From Cloacibacillus evryensis DSM 19522 (GTDB lineage: Bacteria; Synergistota; Synergistia; Synergistales; Synergistaceae): DNA of 64,000 nt. The position numbers were made by a program, and so were the translations under genes. Every line of letters begins with the position of its first letter. The stretch's first letter is position 1. Under the pieces are notes generated by a model, which was not told where the DNA came from, did no database searches, and saw only the letters and a list, made by a program, of their open reading frames with translations. The stretch is from the NCBI RefSeq assembly GCF_000585335.1, contig NZ_KK073872.1:1417283-1481282 (forward strand). Reading direction: 5' to 3'. Below are positions 53,751 to 62,848 of the stretch, piece after piece.

Positions 53751-55370
53751 ATGACTAAGTACATTTTTGTCACCGGAGGGGTAGTTTCTTCACTTGGAAA
53801 GGGAATCACCGCCGCGTCGCTCGGCGTATTGCTGAAACGCCGCGGCTACAGGGTGAGCATCATAAAGATGGACCCATATATCAACGTTGACGCGGGAGCC
53901 ATGAGCCCATTCCAGCATGGAGAGGTATTTGTCACCTGCGACGGGGCGGAGACGGATCTGGACCTGGGGCACTACGAGCGCTTCATCGACGAGGCGATCA
54001 TGGGCGAGAACAGCTGCACTACCGGCAAAGTCTATTCCTCCGTCATCCAGCGCGAACGGGCTGGCGGCTACAACGGCGCTACCGTGCAGGTCATTCCGCA
54101 CATCACGAACGAGATCCAGGACAGGATAGAACATGTCGGCGCCACTAAAGACGTCGTCATCGCCGAGATAGGCGGCACGGTCGGAGACATAGAGGGGCTT
54201 CCCTATCTGGAGGCGATACGCCAGTTTGCTGGGCGCGTCGGCCGTGAAAATATCCTCTACTGTCACGTAACGCTCGTTCCCTATATCGCCGCCTCCGGCG
54301 AACTGAAGACCAAACCTACGCAGCACAGCGTCAACGAGCTGCGCCGCATCGGCATACAGCCCGACGTCATCGTCTGCCGTTCGCAGTATCCGGTGGGACC
54401 GGATCTCAGAGAGAAGATCGGTCTTTTTTGCAGCGTCCCCGCCGGCGCGGTATTCGAGGCGATTGATTCGGACTCGATCTACCGGATCCCGATAGTGCTC
54501 CACTCACAGAAGTTTGACAATCTCGTACTCAAAAAACTCGGAATGCCGACGCATAAGGCTCCGGATATGAAAGATTGGAAGGAATTCCTGCATCGCTACG
54601 ACACCCGTAAGGGCGAGCTCGTCGTCGCGCTGGTAGGGAAGTACACGGAGACTAAAGACGCCTATCTCAGCGTCAACGAAGCGGTCTCGCACGCTGGTAT
54701 CGTCAACGGCGTAAAGGTCAGGATGTTCCCCGTCGAATCAGGAGATCTCGAGAACGGCAATGTCGAGGAGATTTTGGGCGGCGCCGATGCGATACTCGTC
54801 CCCGGCGGCTTTGGCCAGCGCGGGGTCGAGGGCATGATCGCCGCGGCTAAATACGCCCGCGAAAAGGGTATTCCCTATTTCGGGCTCTGCCTCGGCATGC
54901 AGGTCGCCGTGATCGAATTCGCGCGCAACGTGCTTGGACTCAAGAGGGCGAACAGCCTGGAGATGGACGAGAAGACGCCCGATCCCGTCATCTACCTGAT
55001 GGAAGAGCAGAAAAACGTCAAGGACATCGGCGGCACTTCCAGGCTCGGAGCGTATCCCTGCAATATCAGCGCCGGCTCAAAAGCCGAAAGGATATACGGC
55101 GCCAATAAGATCGAGGAGCGCCACCGTCACCGCTTTGAGTTCAACAACAAGTACATCAAAGAGTTTGAGGCCGCCGGAATGAAGGTCGCCGGGATCTGCC
55201 CGGCCGGCGGACAGGTGGAGATAATGGAGAACGTCAACCATCCCTGGATGATCGGGGTACAGTTCCACCCGGAGTTCCTTTCGCGTCCCGTCAAGCCGCA
55301 TCCGCTCTTTAAAGATTTCATCGCGGCGGCGCTTGAGAGGCAGAAAAAACTTAAAAAGGAGGCAAAATAA
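53751..55370 (+). CDS. pyrG: CTP synthase
   Basis: PyrG aminates UTP to CTP. The N-terminal synthetase P-loop is [13 protein letters not shown]. The C-terminal class I glutamine amidotransferase has GLCLGMQ with the nucleophilic Cys and a QFHPE motif. ATG 53751 gives the conserved [10 protein letters not shown] start and 539 residues, although the Shine-Dalgarno is weak (AAAGGGG). An upstream ATG at 53724 would add nine residues. It is followed 2 bp later by the secreted-protein gene. Confidence 0.96.
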   Translation: MTKYIFVTGGVVSSLGKGITAASLGVLLKRRGYRVSIIKMDPYINVDAGAMSPFQHGEVFVTCDGAETDLDLGHYERFIDEAIMGENSCTTGKVYSSVIQRERAGGYNGATVQVIPHITNEIQDRIEHVGATKDVVIAEIGGTVGDIEGLPYLEAIRQFAGRVGRENILYCHVTLVPYIAASGELKTKPTQHSVNELRRIGIQPDVIVCRSQYPVGPDLREKIGLFCSVPAGAVFEAIDSDSIYRIPIVLHSQKFDNLVLKKLGMPTHKAPDMKDWKEFLHRYDTRKGELVVALVGKYTETKDAYLSVNEAVSHAGIVNGVKVRMFPVESGDLENGNVEEILGGADAILVPGGFGQRGVEGMIAAAKYAREKGIPYFGLCLGMQVAVIEFARNVLGLKRANSLEMDEKTPDPVIYLMEEQKNVKDIGGTSRLGAYPCNISAGSKAERIYGANKIEERHRHRFEFNNKYIKEFEAAGMKVAGICPAGGQVEIMENVNHPWMIGVQFHPEFLSRPVKPHPLFKDFIAAALERQKKLKKEAK

Positions 55371-55372
55371 AG

Positions 55373-56527
55373 ATGAAAAAACGCATACTGGCCATATCAC
55401 TGACCGTAAGCCTTATTCTGTCCGCCGCGGCGGCGTTCGCGGCGACGAGTACGACCCCGGTAACGGCACCCGCCGCCAACACCGCGCCGGCTAATACAGC
55501 CGCGTCCACCGCGCCGTCCGCCGTCCCGGCGGCGGCCCCGGAGCCGGCCGCACAGGTCCCGGCTACCGTATCGACCGGCACGCAAAATACGATAATCAAG
55601 CCGATGAATACGGCGCCCGCCTTTCAGATGCTTGAGAGGATAGAGACTATAGTATACGGGAGGCCCCGTGACGGCGGCCTTATGAACAGGCTCAACGACG
55701 TGGAAAAGTCGGTATTCGGCAGAGAGCTTCCGGGAAGCCTGACCGAGCGCCAGACGGCCCTGATCGATTTTCTTGAAAAAGGCACCGGCACCCAGCCCTC
55801 GCTGCTCTTCAAGCTTTCCGTCGCCGAATGGGGGATCGAGCAGCAGATACATCCGACCTGGTCGCTCTCGAAGCGTGTCGATTCTATGGAGGGCATCCTT
55901 GAAGGGGCTATCCAGTCCGGCCCGCTGGTCTCCCGCGTGGAGCGCCTGCTGACGAAACTGCTCCCAGACGGCATCACCGCAGTGCGCTTCGACCTGCCGA
56001 AGGAGACCATCGTAAAAGCCGAGCTGCTTGATACCCTTACGGTGCGGAATGTCAAAGTCGACGATATTATAATCCTCGGCCTCAACGAGCAGATCGTTGT
56101 TGGAGACGTGCTCGTCGCGCCGAAGGGCAGCCGCGTATTCGGCCATATAACGAAGGTCAAGCCGCCGCGCAGCTTCGGACGCTCTTCCGAGATAGAGATG
56201 CGGATAGACAGCGTCGAAGTGCTGGGACCCTCCGTCGTCCCCGTCAATCTCGGAGAGGCGGCCAAGAAGGCGATGGAGGTGGACAGCGGCATTATCGGAG
56301 CCGCGGGAGCCAGCTTTGGGGGCGCGCTGCTGCTTGGCCCTGTAGGCCTGGCGGGCGGCTTCCTCATTCGCGGCAATGACAAGCAGCTCAAGGCTGGTAC
56401 GGCCTTCTATGTCCAGACGGTGGATAGCGCCTCCATCTCCGGCTATAAGATACCGCAGCAGATAACGCCGATCACACAGACGGAGGATTCCGCGCCGCAG
56501 GGGACTCAATCCGCGCCTTTGAATTAG
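55373..56527 (+). CDS. Secreted envelope protein of unknown function
   Basis: This 384-residue protein has a clear signal peptide (MKKRILAISLTVSLILSAAA, cleavage near AFA-A at residue 22-24). An Ala/Pro/Thr-rich linker runs to about residue 68. A helical domain of about 120 residues follows. A C-terminal beta-rich domain has the VLVAPKGSRVFGHITKVKPP segment and a glycine-rich hydrophobic stretch (about 295-325). I cannot name the family. It starts 2 bp after pyrG and lies immediately before lptC, which suggests an outer-envelope role. Confidence 0.7.
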   Translation: MKKRILAISLTVSLILSAAAAFAATSTTPVTAPAANTAPANTAASTAPSAVPAAAPEPAAQVPATVSTGTQNTIIKPMNTAPAFQMLERIETIVYGRPRDGGLMNRLNDVEKSVFGRELPGSLTERQTALIDFLEKGTGTQPSLLFKLSVAEWGIEQQIHPTWSLSKRVDSMEGILEGAIQSGPLVSRVERLLTKLLPDGITAVRFDLPKETIVKAELLDTLTVRNVKVDDIIILGLNEQIVVGDVLVAPKGSRVFGHITKVKPPRSFGRSSEIEMRIDSVEVLGPSVVPVNLGEAAKKAMEVDSGIIGAAGASFGGALLLGPVGLAGGFLIRGNDKQLKAGTAFYVQTVDSASISGYKIPQQITPITQTEDSAPQGTQSAPLN

Positions 56528-56541
56528 AGAAAGGCCAGATT

Positions 56542-57087
56542 GTGTTTAAAGGGAAAATATCCGGAAAGAAACTTATCGTCCTGACGGTGATCCTCGTGAT
56601 CGCCGTCGGGGCATTTTATCTTTGGCGCGACCTCAACCTCAGCGCCATGAACAAGATACCGATCCCCGATCTGGTCGTCGAAAATATTGAGATAGAACGG
56701 ATGATCAACGGTAAAAAGTGGAAATTGATCTCTCCGCGCGTGGAACACAAAGACGGCATCGTCTACGGAGATTCTATGGATGTGACGATCACCGACCCGG
56801 CCGGCAGGGTGACGCACATATACGCCGACAAGGGAACATTTACCCGCGAGAACAACGATGTATCGCTTACAAGCGCCGACGGCGTCATGAAAGAAAACGC
56901 CAAGGAATATAATCTCAAATCGGGCAATGTAAAATACGAGGCGGCGGCGGAGAAGTGGAACTTCGACGACGGAGTCGCGCTCAGCGACGGCCGCATGCTG
57001 ATAGAGGGCAAAAAGGGATACTATGACACAAAGAGCGGCGAATGCCGGCTTACAGACGGAGGGACTATAACATGGAGCGATCGCTGA
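56542..57087 (+). CDS. lptC: LPS export periplasmic protein LptC-like
   Basis: This 181-residue protein has an N-terminal TM anchor (LIVLTVILVIAVGAFYLW, near residues 11-28) and a beta-jellyroll domain. The domain has the VENIEIERMINGKKWKLISP entry strand typical of LptC. LptC passes LPS from LptBFG to LptA. The GTG start at 56542 has AAAGGCC upstream. It overlaps the LptD-like gene by 16 bases. Confidence 0.82.
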   Translation: MFKGKISGKKLIVLTVILVIAVGAFYLWRDLNLSAMNKIPIPDLVVENIEIERMINGKKWKLISPRVEHKDGIVYGDSMDVTITDPAGRVTHIYADKGTFTRENNDVSLTSADGVMKENAKEYNLKSGNVKYEAAAEKWNFDDGVALSDGRMLIEGKKGYYDTKSGECRLTDGGTITWSDR

Positions 57088-58808
57088 TGAAAGGCGGAAG
57101 GGGATTGCTGGCGGTCCTTTTCTGCGCGATGATATTTTTTGCGCAGGCCGCGCCATCCCGCGCGGAAGACAAAGGCGAGCCCGCTCCGATGGCGGCTCCC
57201 GCGGAAGAGGATGCAGGGACGGCAAAACAGCCGCCGAACGAGGTATTCCTTGATGCCGATGAGGTCAGTTATGACGAACATACCGGCGTTGCCGTGGCCG
57301 AAGGCAATGTGAAGGTACGCAATAAGCAGGTGCGCCTTTTCGCCCCCTACGCCGAATATAACGCCGATACGAATATAGTGGACGCTTACTCCGACCACCG
57401 TGAAAACGTCGTTATTTTCTCCGGCGGCGATAAATTTACCGGTAAGCATCTTAAATATAATATGGAGACGCGCCGCGGCGTACTGACGCAGGTCTCCGGC
57501 AAATCGGAAGCGATGTACATGCAGGGCGGCACCGTGAGGCTTATGCCCATAGAAGAGGCCGTTAAGCTCGGCATAGTGCGTGCGCCGAAGAAAAAGAAGA
57601 AGCAGAGCGGCTCTGAAGACGTCGCCGAATGGCTCGGCGTCACCTCTACGACCTGCGACTTCACCAACCCTCACTACCGGCTCGTCTCGAAAAAAGTGGT
57701 CGTCTATCCCGGCAAGAAAACAGTCATCAAAAAACCGAAATTTTACATCGGCAAGACTCTGATAATGGCCTACCCGTTCGATTACATCGCCAACAGCAAG
57801 AAAAACCGGGACGCTCTGATGCCGATCATCCGTTACAGTTCGAACAAGGGGATGGGGTTTGGAATAAAAGGCCCCATCGACATGGGCGATCTGGGCGAAC
57901 TTGACGTCGCGGGTCTTTACTGGAGCAAGGGGATCTGGGAGGCCCGATTCAACTATAACTATGAAATAATGGACTCCCTATCTCTCTTTGCGACCGTGAA
58001 ACACCTTTACAACGAAGATACGGACGATACTATGTGGCGTCCGGCCTGGGGGCTGTTATATGAGAAAAACGGCTGGCTCGCCAGGCTCTGGTGGGCTGAG
58101 CGCGACCTCGTCGGCAACGAGATAGAGCCCGACGTCTCCGTCGACTACGACGTCTGGCGCAAACCGGAATTTTACCTGCACACGCCATGGTTCAGCGACG
58201 GCGTTTCCGGCGGCCAGTTTCGCCTCTTTGGCATTTTGGGAAAATACAGCGACAACTTCTCCAAAGACGGCGAGTGGACGGAACGTCTTGCCTACGGAGC
58301 GGAATATCGCGGACAGCCGAAATGGTCCCTGTGGATATTCAAACCATTTTATGGCGCTAGATACACGCGCTATGATTATTATGACAAGGACAGGACCCAG
58401 GACGTGACCAACGCCTGGTTCGGCTTCAGCTACAAGATCGGCGATATCAGTTTTTCAAGCTCATACTACCGGCGCTGGGCCGACGGCGGCAGCCCTATGA
58501 GTTGGGATTACTACTCTGACAGCGAATCATTCAGCCAGAGCGTATCCATCCCGCTGCCGATAGGCGCTTCGTGGGAAAAGTGGTATCTGGCGGTCAGCGG
58601 CAACTATGACCTTCAGGCCGATAAGATATCATCCATGCGTTACGCGCTCACCTACGATAAACACTGCATGACCTGGCAGGTATGGTACCGTGACAACAAG
58701 TCGGACAACGAGACCCAGTTCGGACTGACATTCTATATCAACGCCTATCCGGAATACAAGCTTGAGTTTGGCTCCGACAGCAACGAAAGCGTAAAAGAAG
58801 ATTTCTAA
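57072..58808 (+). CDS. LptA/LptD-like LPS-assembly outer-membrane protein
   Basis: This 578-residue protein has a signal peptide (LLAVLFCAMIFFAQAAPSRA) and an N-terminal OstA/LptA jellyroll (EVFLDADEVSYDEHTGVAVA, then AEGNVKVR). A central TTCDFTNPHYRL segment matches the LptD TC motif. The C-terminal region alternates aromatic and polar residues as in a beta-barrel, ending in EYKLEFGSDSNESVKEDF. It is much shorter than E. coli LptD (784 residues). GGAGGG before ATG 57072 decides the start; ATG 57087 is the alternative. No separate lptA is seen nearby. Confidence 0.8.
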   Translation: MERSLMKGGRGLLAVLFCAMIFFAQAAPSRAEDKGEPAPMAAPAEEDAGTAKQPPNEVFLDADEVSYDEHTGVAVAEGNVKVRNKQVRLFAPYAEYNADTNIVDAYSDHRENVVIFSGGDKFTGKHLKYNMETRRGVLTQVSGKSEAMYMQGGTVRLMPIEEAVKLGIVRAPKKKKKQSGSEDVAEWLGVTSTTCDFTNPHYRLVSKKVVVYPGKKTVIKKPKFYIGKTLIMAYPFDYIANSKKNRDALMPIIRYSSNKGMGFGIKGPIDMGDLGELDVAGLYWSKGIWEARFNYNYEIMDSLSLFATVKHLYNEDTDDTMWRPAWGLLYEKNGWLARLWWAERDLVGNEIEPDVSVDYDVWRKPEFYLHTPWFSDGVSGGQFRLFGILGKYSDNFSKDGEWTERLAYGAEYRGQPKWSLWIFKPFYGARYTRYDYYDKDRTQDVTNAWFGFSYKIGDISFSSSYYRRWADGGSPMSWDYYSDSESFSQSVSIPLPIGASWEKWYLAVSGNYDLQADKISSMRYALTYDKHCMTWQVWYRDNKSDNETQFGLTFYINAYPEYKLEFGSDSNESVKEDF

Positions 58809-58836
58809 ATTTTACAGTGAGAGGAACACCACGATC

Positions 58837-59781
58837 ATGAAAGTTGTTATATTATGCGGCGGAGTAAGCCCGGAGCGCGAGGTCTCGCTGAATTCAGGGG
58901 CCGCGGTCGCGAAGGCTATGGCCGATTTCGGCTACGAGGCAGAGCTGTGCGATATCACCTCCATAAGCGAGTTTGTCAAAAACTGGCCGGGTTATAAGGC
59001 GGACGGCGTCTTTATCGCCCTCCACGGAGGCTGGGGCGAAGACGGCAGGATACAGGCCGTCCTTGAAGCCTTTGGGATCCCCTACACCGGTTCGGGCCCC
59101 GAAGCCTGTATGCTCTCGATGGATAAGGCCGCCGCGAAGCTTCTCTTCGCCAACGCCGGAGTGCCGGTGCCGCGCGGTTTTATCGCCACAAGAGATGACG
59201 ACAAGAGAAAACTTGCCGGGGAATACATCCAAAACCACGGGAAGATAATCGTGAAGCCCAACGGCGGCGGAAGCACAGTCGGCGTTACCATCGTCTCTGA
59301 GATCGCTGAATACGGCGCGGCGCTGGAGCTTGCCTGGCAGTCGGAGGCAAAGGCGCTCGTCGAAGAGTTCATTGACGGTGAAGAGGTCACTGTGCCCGTG
59401 ATGGAGACCGCGGACGGAAAGGCGCTGGCGCTGCCGGCGATACATATAAAACCGAAGAGCGGTTTTTATGACTATAAAAATAAGTATACCTCCGGCTGTA
59501 CCGAGTATATCTGCCCTTCCGACCTTTCTGAGGAGATAAATTCACGGCTGGCCGATGCCGCAGTCATCGCCTACAGGGCGCTGGGCTGCCGCTCCTACAG
59601 CCGCGTCGACTTCCGCGTCACGCCGGAGGGCGCGCTTTATGCGCTGGAGGTCAACACCGCCCCCGGAATGACCGCGACGAGCCTTGTGCCGAAGTCGGCG
59701 AAGAGCAGCGGGTTTTCTTTTGGAGAGTTTTTAGACGAGGTGGTCAGATTCTCATTCGCGATCGACAGGGAAGAGAGATAG
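58837..59781 (+). CDS. ddl: D-alanine--D-alanine ligase
   Basis: Ddl joins two D-alanines for peptidoglycan. The ATP-grasp protein of 314 residues begins VVILCGGVSPEREVSLNSG, has the HGGWGEDG motif and ends with the metal-binding EVNTAPGMT segment. The length is typical. It is placed after the LPS-export genes, which supports an envelope cluster. A shared terminator with greA follows. Confidence 0.95.
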   Translation: MKVVILCGGVSPEREVSLNSGAAVAKAMADFGYEAELCDITSISEFVKNWPGYKADGVFIALHGGWGEDGRIQAVLEAFGIPYTGSGPEACMLSMDKAAAKLLFANAGVPVPRGFIATRDDDKRKLAGEYIQNHGKIIVKPNGGGSTVGVTIVSEIAEYGAALELAWQSEAKALVEEFIDGEEVTVPVMETADGKALALPAIHIKPKSGFYDYKNKYTSGCTEYICPSDLSEEINSRLADAAVIAYRALGCRSYSRVDFRVTPEGALYALEVNTAPGMTATSLVPKSAKSSGFSFGEFLDEVVRFSFAIDREER

Positions 59782-59805
59782 CCGGACTAATATTTTCCTA
59801 AACGA

Positions 59806-59844
59806 CAAAAGAGCCCGCGTGATATTCCGCGCGGGCTCTTTTTC
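59806..59844. terminator. Bidirectional terminator between ddl and greA
   Basis: GAGCCCGCG (59811-59819) pairs with CGCGGGCTC (59830-59838). A runs on the left and T runs on the right serve both strands. Confidence 0.9.
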
Positions 59845-59860
59845 TTCTGAGTATGCTCCG

Positions 59861-60349
59861 CTACTTGAGCTGGATCTTGACGACCTTGAGATGGCGGATG
59901 CCGCGCGGGGTCCTCACCATGACCTCGTCGTCAGCGTGCTTGCCCATTACCGCCTTGCCTACCGGGCTGGCCGCAGAGATGCGGTTATCTTTGATGTCGG
60001 CCTCTTCCGTGCCGACCAGCGTATAGACGAATGACTTTTTAAGGTCAAGGTCCTCGAACGTTACCGTCGTGCCGAGGCTGACGACGCTGGTGTCGATATC
60101 CTCTGTCTCCACTATCTGGGCCTTGCTCAGCTGATATTCGAGCTGCAACACGCGGTTCTCAAGCTTTTCCTGCTCTTCTTTTGCCGCGTGGTATTCCGCG
60201 TTTTCACTGAGGTCTCCGAAAGCGCGCGCCTCTTCGAGCTTAGCGGCTATCTCCGCACGTCCGTCGCCGCGTAGGGAAACAAGTTCCGCCTTCAGCTTCT
60301 CATAGCCGTCCCGAGTCATTATCACTTTATCGTCTGCCGCTTTGGCCAT
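59861..60349 (-). CDS. greA: Transcription elongation factor GreA
   Basis: GreA rescues backtracked RNA polymerase by stimulating transcript cleavage. The 162-residue protein has the N-terminal coiled coil with the acidic tip (EARAFGDLSENAEYHAAKEEQ) and a C-terminal FKBP-like domain. The start MAKAADD at 60349 lies after GGTGGGA and is preferred to an upstream ATG at 60367. It is isolated on the - strand between ddl and the threonine operon. Confidence 0.96.
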   Translation of the reverse strand: MAKAADDKVIMTRDGYEKLKAELVSLRGDGRAEIAAKLEEARAFGDLSENAEYHAAKEEQEKLENRVLQLEYQLSKAQIVETEDIDTSVVSLGTTVTFEDLDLKKSFVYTLVGTEEADIKDNRISAASPVGKAVMGKHADDEVMVRTPRGIRHLKVVKIQLK

Positions 60350-60433
60350 TGATATCCCACCTAACAAGAAGTCTCTCTAAATTCTTGTGAATTCTAACAG
60401 AAAGAGAGAAAAATATCAAACATAAAATTTAGC

Positions 60434-60462
60434 TTGACAATTTCGGTGGGGAGTAGTATAAA
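60434..60462 (+). promoter_or_regulatory. Promoter of the threonine operon
   Basis: A perfect TTGACA (60434-60439) and TATAAA (60457-60462) are 17 bp apart. Transcription would start near 60469, just before the T-box leader. Confidence 0.85.
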
Positions 60463-60469
60463 TTCCACC

Positions 60470-60741
60470 AACGAACTTAATAATCACGATGCGATGACGG
60501 GGATAGTAAAGTTCACAACCTTCACAGAGAGAAGATCGAATTGCTGAAAGATCTTTGTCGGAATGGATTTGAAGACCACCCCTGAGCGGATGCCGAAGCG
60601 GAGACAGTGCCGATAAGGCGTCAGGGTGCGCCCTGTACAGCGCGGATGAGGGCCGTCCTTGTGCGGCTGAATGGAGTGGAACCGCGACGCTGTTTGTTAT
60701 GCCGCCTCCTGTACCGCCGGTACGGGGGCGGCAATTTTTAT
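60470..60741 (+). promoter_or_regulatory. Threonine-specific T-box riboswitch
   Basis: The leader carries the AGTA motif (near 60506), the AGAGAG bulge region (near 60525) and the T-box sequence GGAGTGGAACCGCG (60673-60686), close to the consensus TGGNACCGCG. A specifier segment GAAGACCACCCCTGAGC has ACC (Thr) at 60575-60577 and again at 60578-60580. A terminator follows. Uncharged tRNA-Thr would favour the antiterminator. Structure limits are approximate. Confidence 0.85.
60701..60741 (+). terminator. Attenuator terminator of the thrC T-box
   Basis: GCCGCC and downstream bases (60701-60714) pair with 60719-60732, with minor mismatches, and ATTTTTA follows. It lies 15 bp after the T-box sequence. 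Confidence 0.75.
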
Positions 60742-60776
60742 ATTTGCGCGAAGTGCATAAAAGGAGGAAATTTATT

Positions 60777-61817
60777 ATGGGAGTAATCGAAAGATATTCG
60801 GAACTGTTGCCGGTAACGGAAAAGACGCCGAAGCTGACGCTGGGCGAAGGCTCGACGCCGCTCGTCCATCTCGACAATATAAGCGAGATGCTTGGCATTG
60901 AGCTTTGGGCAAAACTTGAGGGCTGCAATCCCTCCGGCTCGTTTAAAGACAGGGGCATGGTCATGGCCGTAGCGAAGGCGCTGGAGAGCGGCGCCAAGGC
61001 TCTCGTATGCGCCTCCACGGGTAACACCTCCGCCTCCGCCGCGGCCTACGCCGCCGCCGCCAACGTGCCCTGCTTCGTCCTGCTGCCGGCGGGAAAGGTG
61101 GCGCTGGGAAAGCTGGCCCAGGCTCTTATGTACGGAGCTACGGTCATTGCCGTCAACGGCAACTTTGACCGCGCGCTCGAAATGGCGCGCGAAGCCGCTG
61201 AAAAAGAGGGATATGCGATCGTCAACTCTGTCAACCCCTATCGTCTCTGGGGACAGAGGAGCGGCGCCTGGGAGATCTGCGAAGCGCTTGGCAAGGCTCC
61301 CGACTGGCACGCGATACCCGTCGGCAACGCCGGCAACATCAGCGCCTACTGGGCCGGTTATAAACAGTATCAGGAACTTGGAAAGATAGACAAGCTGCCG
61401 CGCATGATGGGCTTCCAGGCGGCGGGCGCCGCGCCGCTCGTGACGGGCGAACCCTGCCCCAATCCGGAGACGGTGGCGACGGCGATCCGCATCGGAAACC
61501 CGGTGAGCGCCCACCTCGCTAAAGAGGCGGTAGCCATGTCAAGCGGAGAATTTAACTCCGTTACTGACGAAGAGATACTGGCAGCTCAGCTGCTGCTCTC
61601 TTCAAAGGGCGGTATCTTTGCCGAGCCCGCCTCCTGCGCCCCGCTGGCCGGACTTATAAAGTTCAAGAAAGAGGGGCGCCTGCCGCGGGGGATCACCGCG
61701 GTCATGATCTTGACCGGGAACGGTTTGAAGGACCCCGACACCGCGATGTCCCAGGTCGGACGTCCGCTGGAGATCGGCGACAGCCTTGAAGAGCTCCTGG
61801 CGGTGATGAAAAAATGA
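60777..61817 (+). CDS. thrC: Threonine synthase
   Basis: ThrC converts O-phosphohomoserine to threonine with PLP. The PLP lysine is in SGSFKDRGM (near residue 60), and a phosphate-binding glycine cluster follows. It has 346 residues, the shorter bacterial type. ATG 60777 follows AAGGAGGA; an upstream in-frame codon at 60699 lies in the attenuator. The Thr T-box controls it directly. Confidence 0.95.
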   Translation: MGVIERYSELLPVTEKTPKLTLGEGSTPLVHLDNISEMLGIELWAKLEGCNPSGSFKDRGMVMAVAKALESGAKALVCASTGNTSASAAAYAAAANVPCFVLLPAGKVALGKLAQALMYGATVIAVNGNFDRALEMAREAAEKEGYAIVNSVNPYRLWGQRSGAWEICEALGKAPDWHAIPVGNAGNISAYWAGYKQYQELGKIDKLPRMMGFQAAGAAPLVTGEPCPNPETVATAIRIGNPVSAHLAKEAVAMSSGEFNSVTDEEILAAQLLLSSKGGIFAEPASCAPLAGLIKFKKEGRLPRGITAVMILTGNGLKDPDTAMSQVGRPLEIGDSLEELLAVMKK

Positions 61818-62848
61818 ACCCGCTGATAACACTGCGGGTGCCCGCCACCAGCGCGAACCTCGGCTCCGGCTTCGACGCGATCGGGATGGCGGTCTCCCTC
61901 TACAACATATTCAAGGTCATGGAACTTCGCCCCGAAGGCGAATACGAGGTAGAGGCGCACGGCGAAGGCTGCCGTGAACTCTCCTCGCCAAAGGCGAACC
62001 TCGTCATCGTAGCCTATGAGGAGACCTGCAAACGCTGGAATGTGAAAGGGCCGGGATTCTCCCTCTGGTGCCACAACATAATCCCGCTCTGCCGCGGCCT
62101 CGGCAGCTCCGCCGGCGCCGTCGTCGCCGGAGTCCTCATAGCCAAATATCTCACCGGCTATGAGGCCGGCGAGGACGAACTGCTGCGCGCGATGACCGTC
62201 ATCGAGGGCCATCCTGACAACGTCGCTCCCTGCTACCTCGGCGGCATGGTCGTGAGCTGCTGGGACGGGCAGGACCTTCGCTACGTCAACCTGCCGGCGC
62301 TGCCGCCAGAGGTGCTCTGCGTCGTCGCCGTACCCGACGAGAGGGTCAAGACCTCCGACGCGCGCAAGGCGCTTCCCAAAGAGGTCCCCTTCGGGGACGC
62401 CGTTTTCAACGTAGGGCGCGCGGCGCTGCTCACCGCCGCCTGGGCCACCGGCAAATGGGATTACCTCAAATGGGGAATGGACGACAAGCTCCATCAGCCC
62501 TACCGCAGCAAGCTTTTCTCCGGCGGCGAAGTCATCTTCTCGCGCGTGGAGGCGCTGCCGGAGTGCCTCAGCGTCGCGATCAGCGGTTCGGGGCCCAGCG
62601 TCATCGCGCTCGTCAAGGGAACGACCCACCGTGTCGCGGAGGCGATGTGCCGCACATTCACCGAACATGGGGTGCGCTCGCAGTTCTTCGTTCTCGACGG
62701 AAGTGCCCAGGGCGCGCGCGTCGACATAAGCATGGAGCTTAAGGAAGCGCTGGAAGCGGTAAATTCACCGGCAGGCCCGTCCTCGGAAATTTCCGCCGCT
62801 CGCGCAGGCGAACAGGGGACTGCGAACAAAGCCGGGGGGTGCAGATAA
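61814..62848 (+). CDS. thrB: Homoserine kinase
   Basis: ThrB makes O-phosphohomoserine, the ThrC substrate. It is a GHMP kinase of 344 residues with VPATSANLGSGFDAIG at the start, the ATP-binding GLGSSAGAVVAG motif near residue 97 and a C-terminal GSGPS motif. A ~30-residue Ala/Gly-rich C-terminal tail lies beyond the usual end. The ATG overlaps the thrC stop (ATGA), so the two are translationally coupled. Confidence 0.95.
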   Translation: MNPLITLRVPATSANLGSGFDAIGMAVSLYNIFKVMELRPEGEYEVEAHGEGCRELSSPKANLVIVAYEETCKRWNVKGPGFSLWCHNIIPLCRGLGSSAGAVVAGVLIAKYLTGYEAGEDELLRAMTVIEGHPDNVAPCYLGGMVVSCWDGQDLRYVNLPALPPEVLCVVAVPDERVKTSDARKALPKEVPFGDAVFNVGRAALLTAAWATGKWDYLKWGMDDKLHQPYRSKLFSGGEVIFSRVEALPECLSVAISGSGPSVIALVKGTTHRVAEAMCRTFTEHGVRSQFFVLDGSAQGARVDISMELKEALEAVNSPAGPSSEISAARAGEQGTANKAGGCR

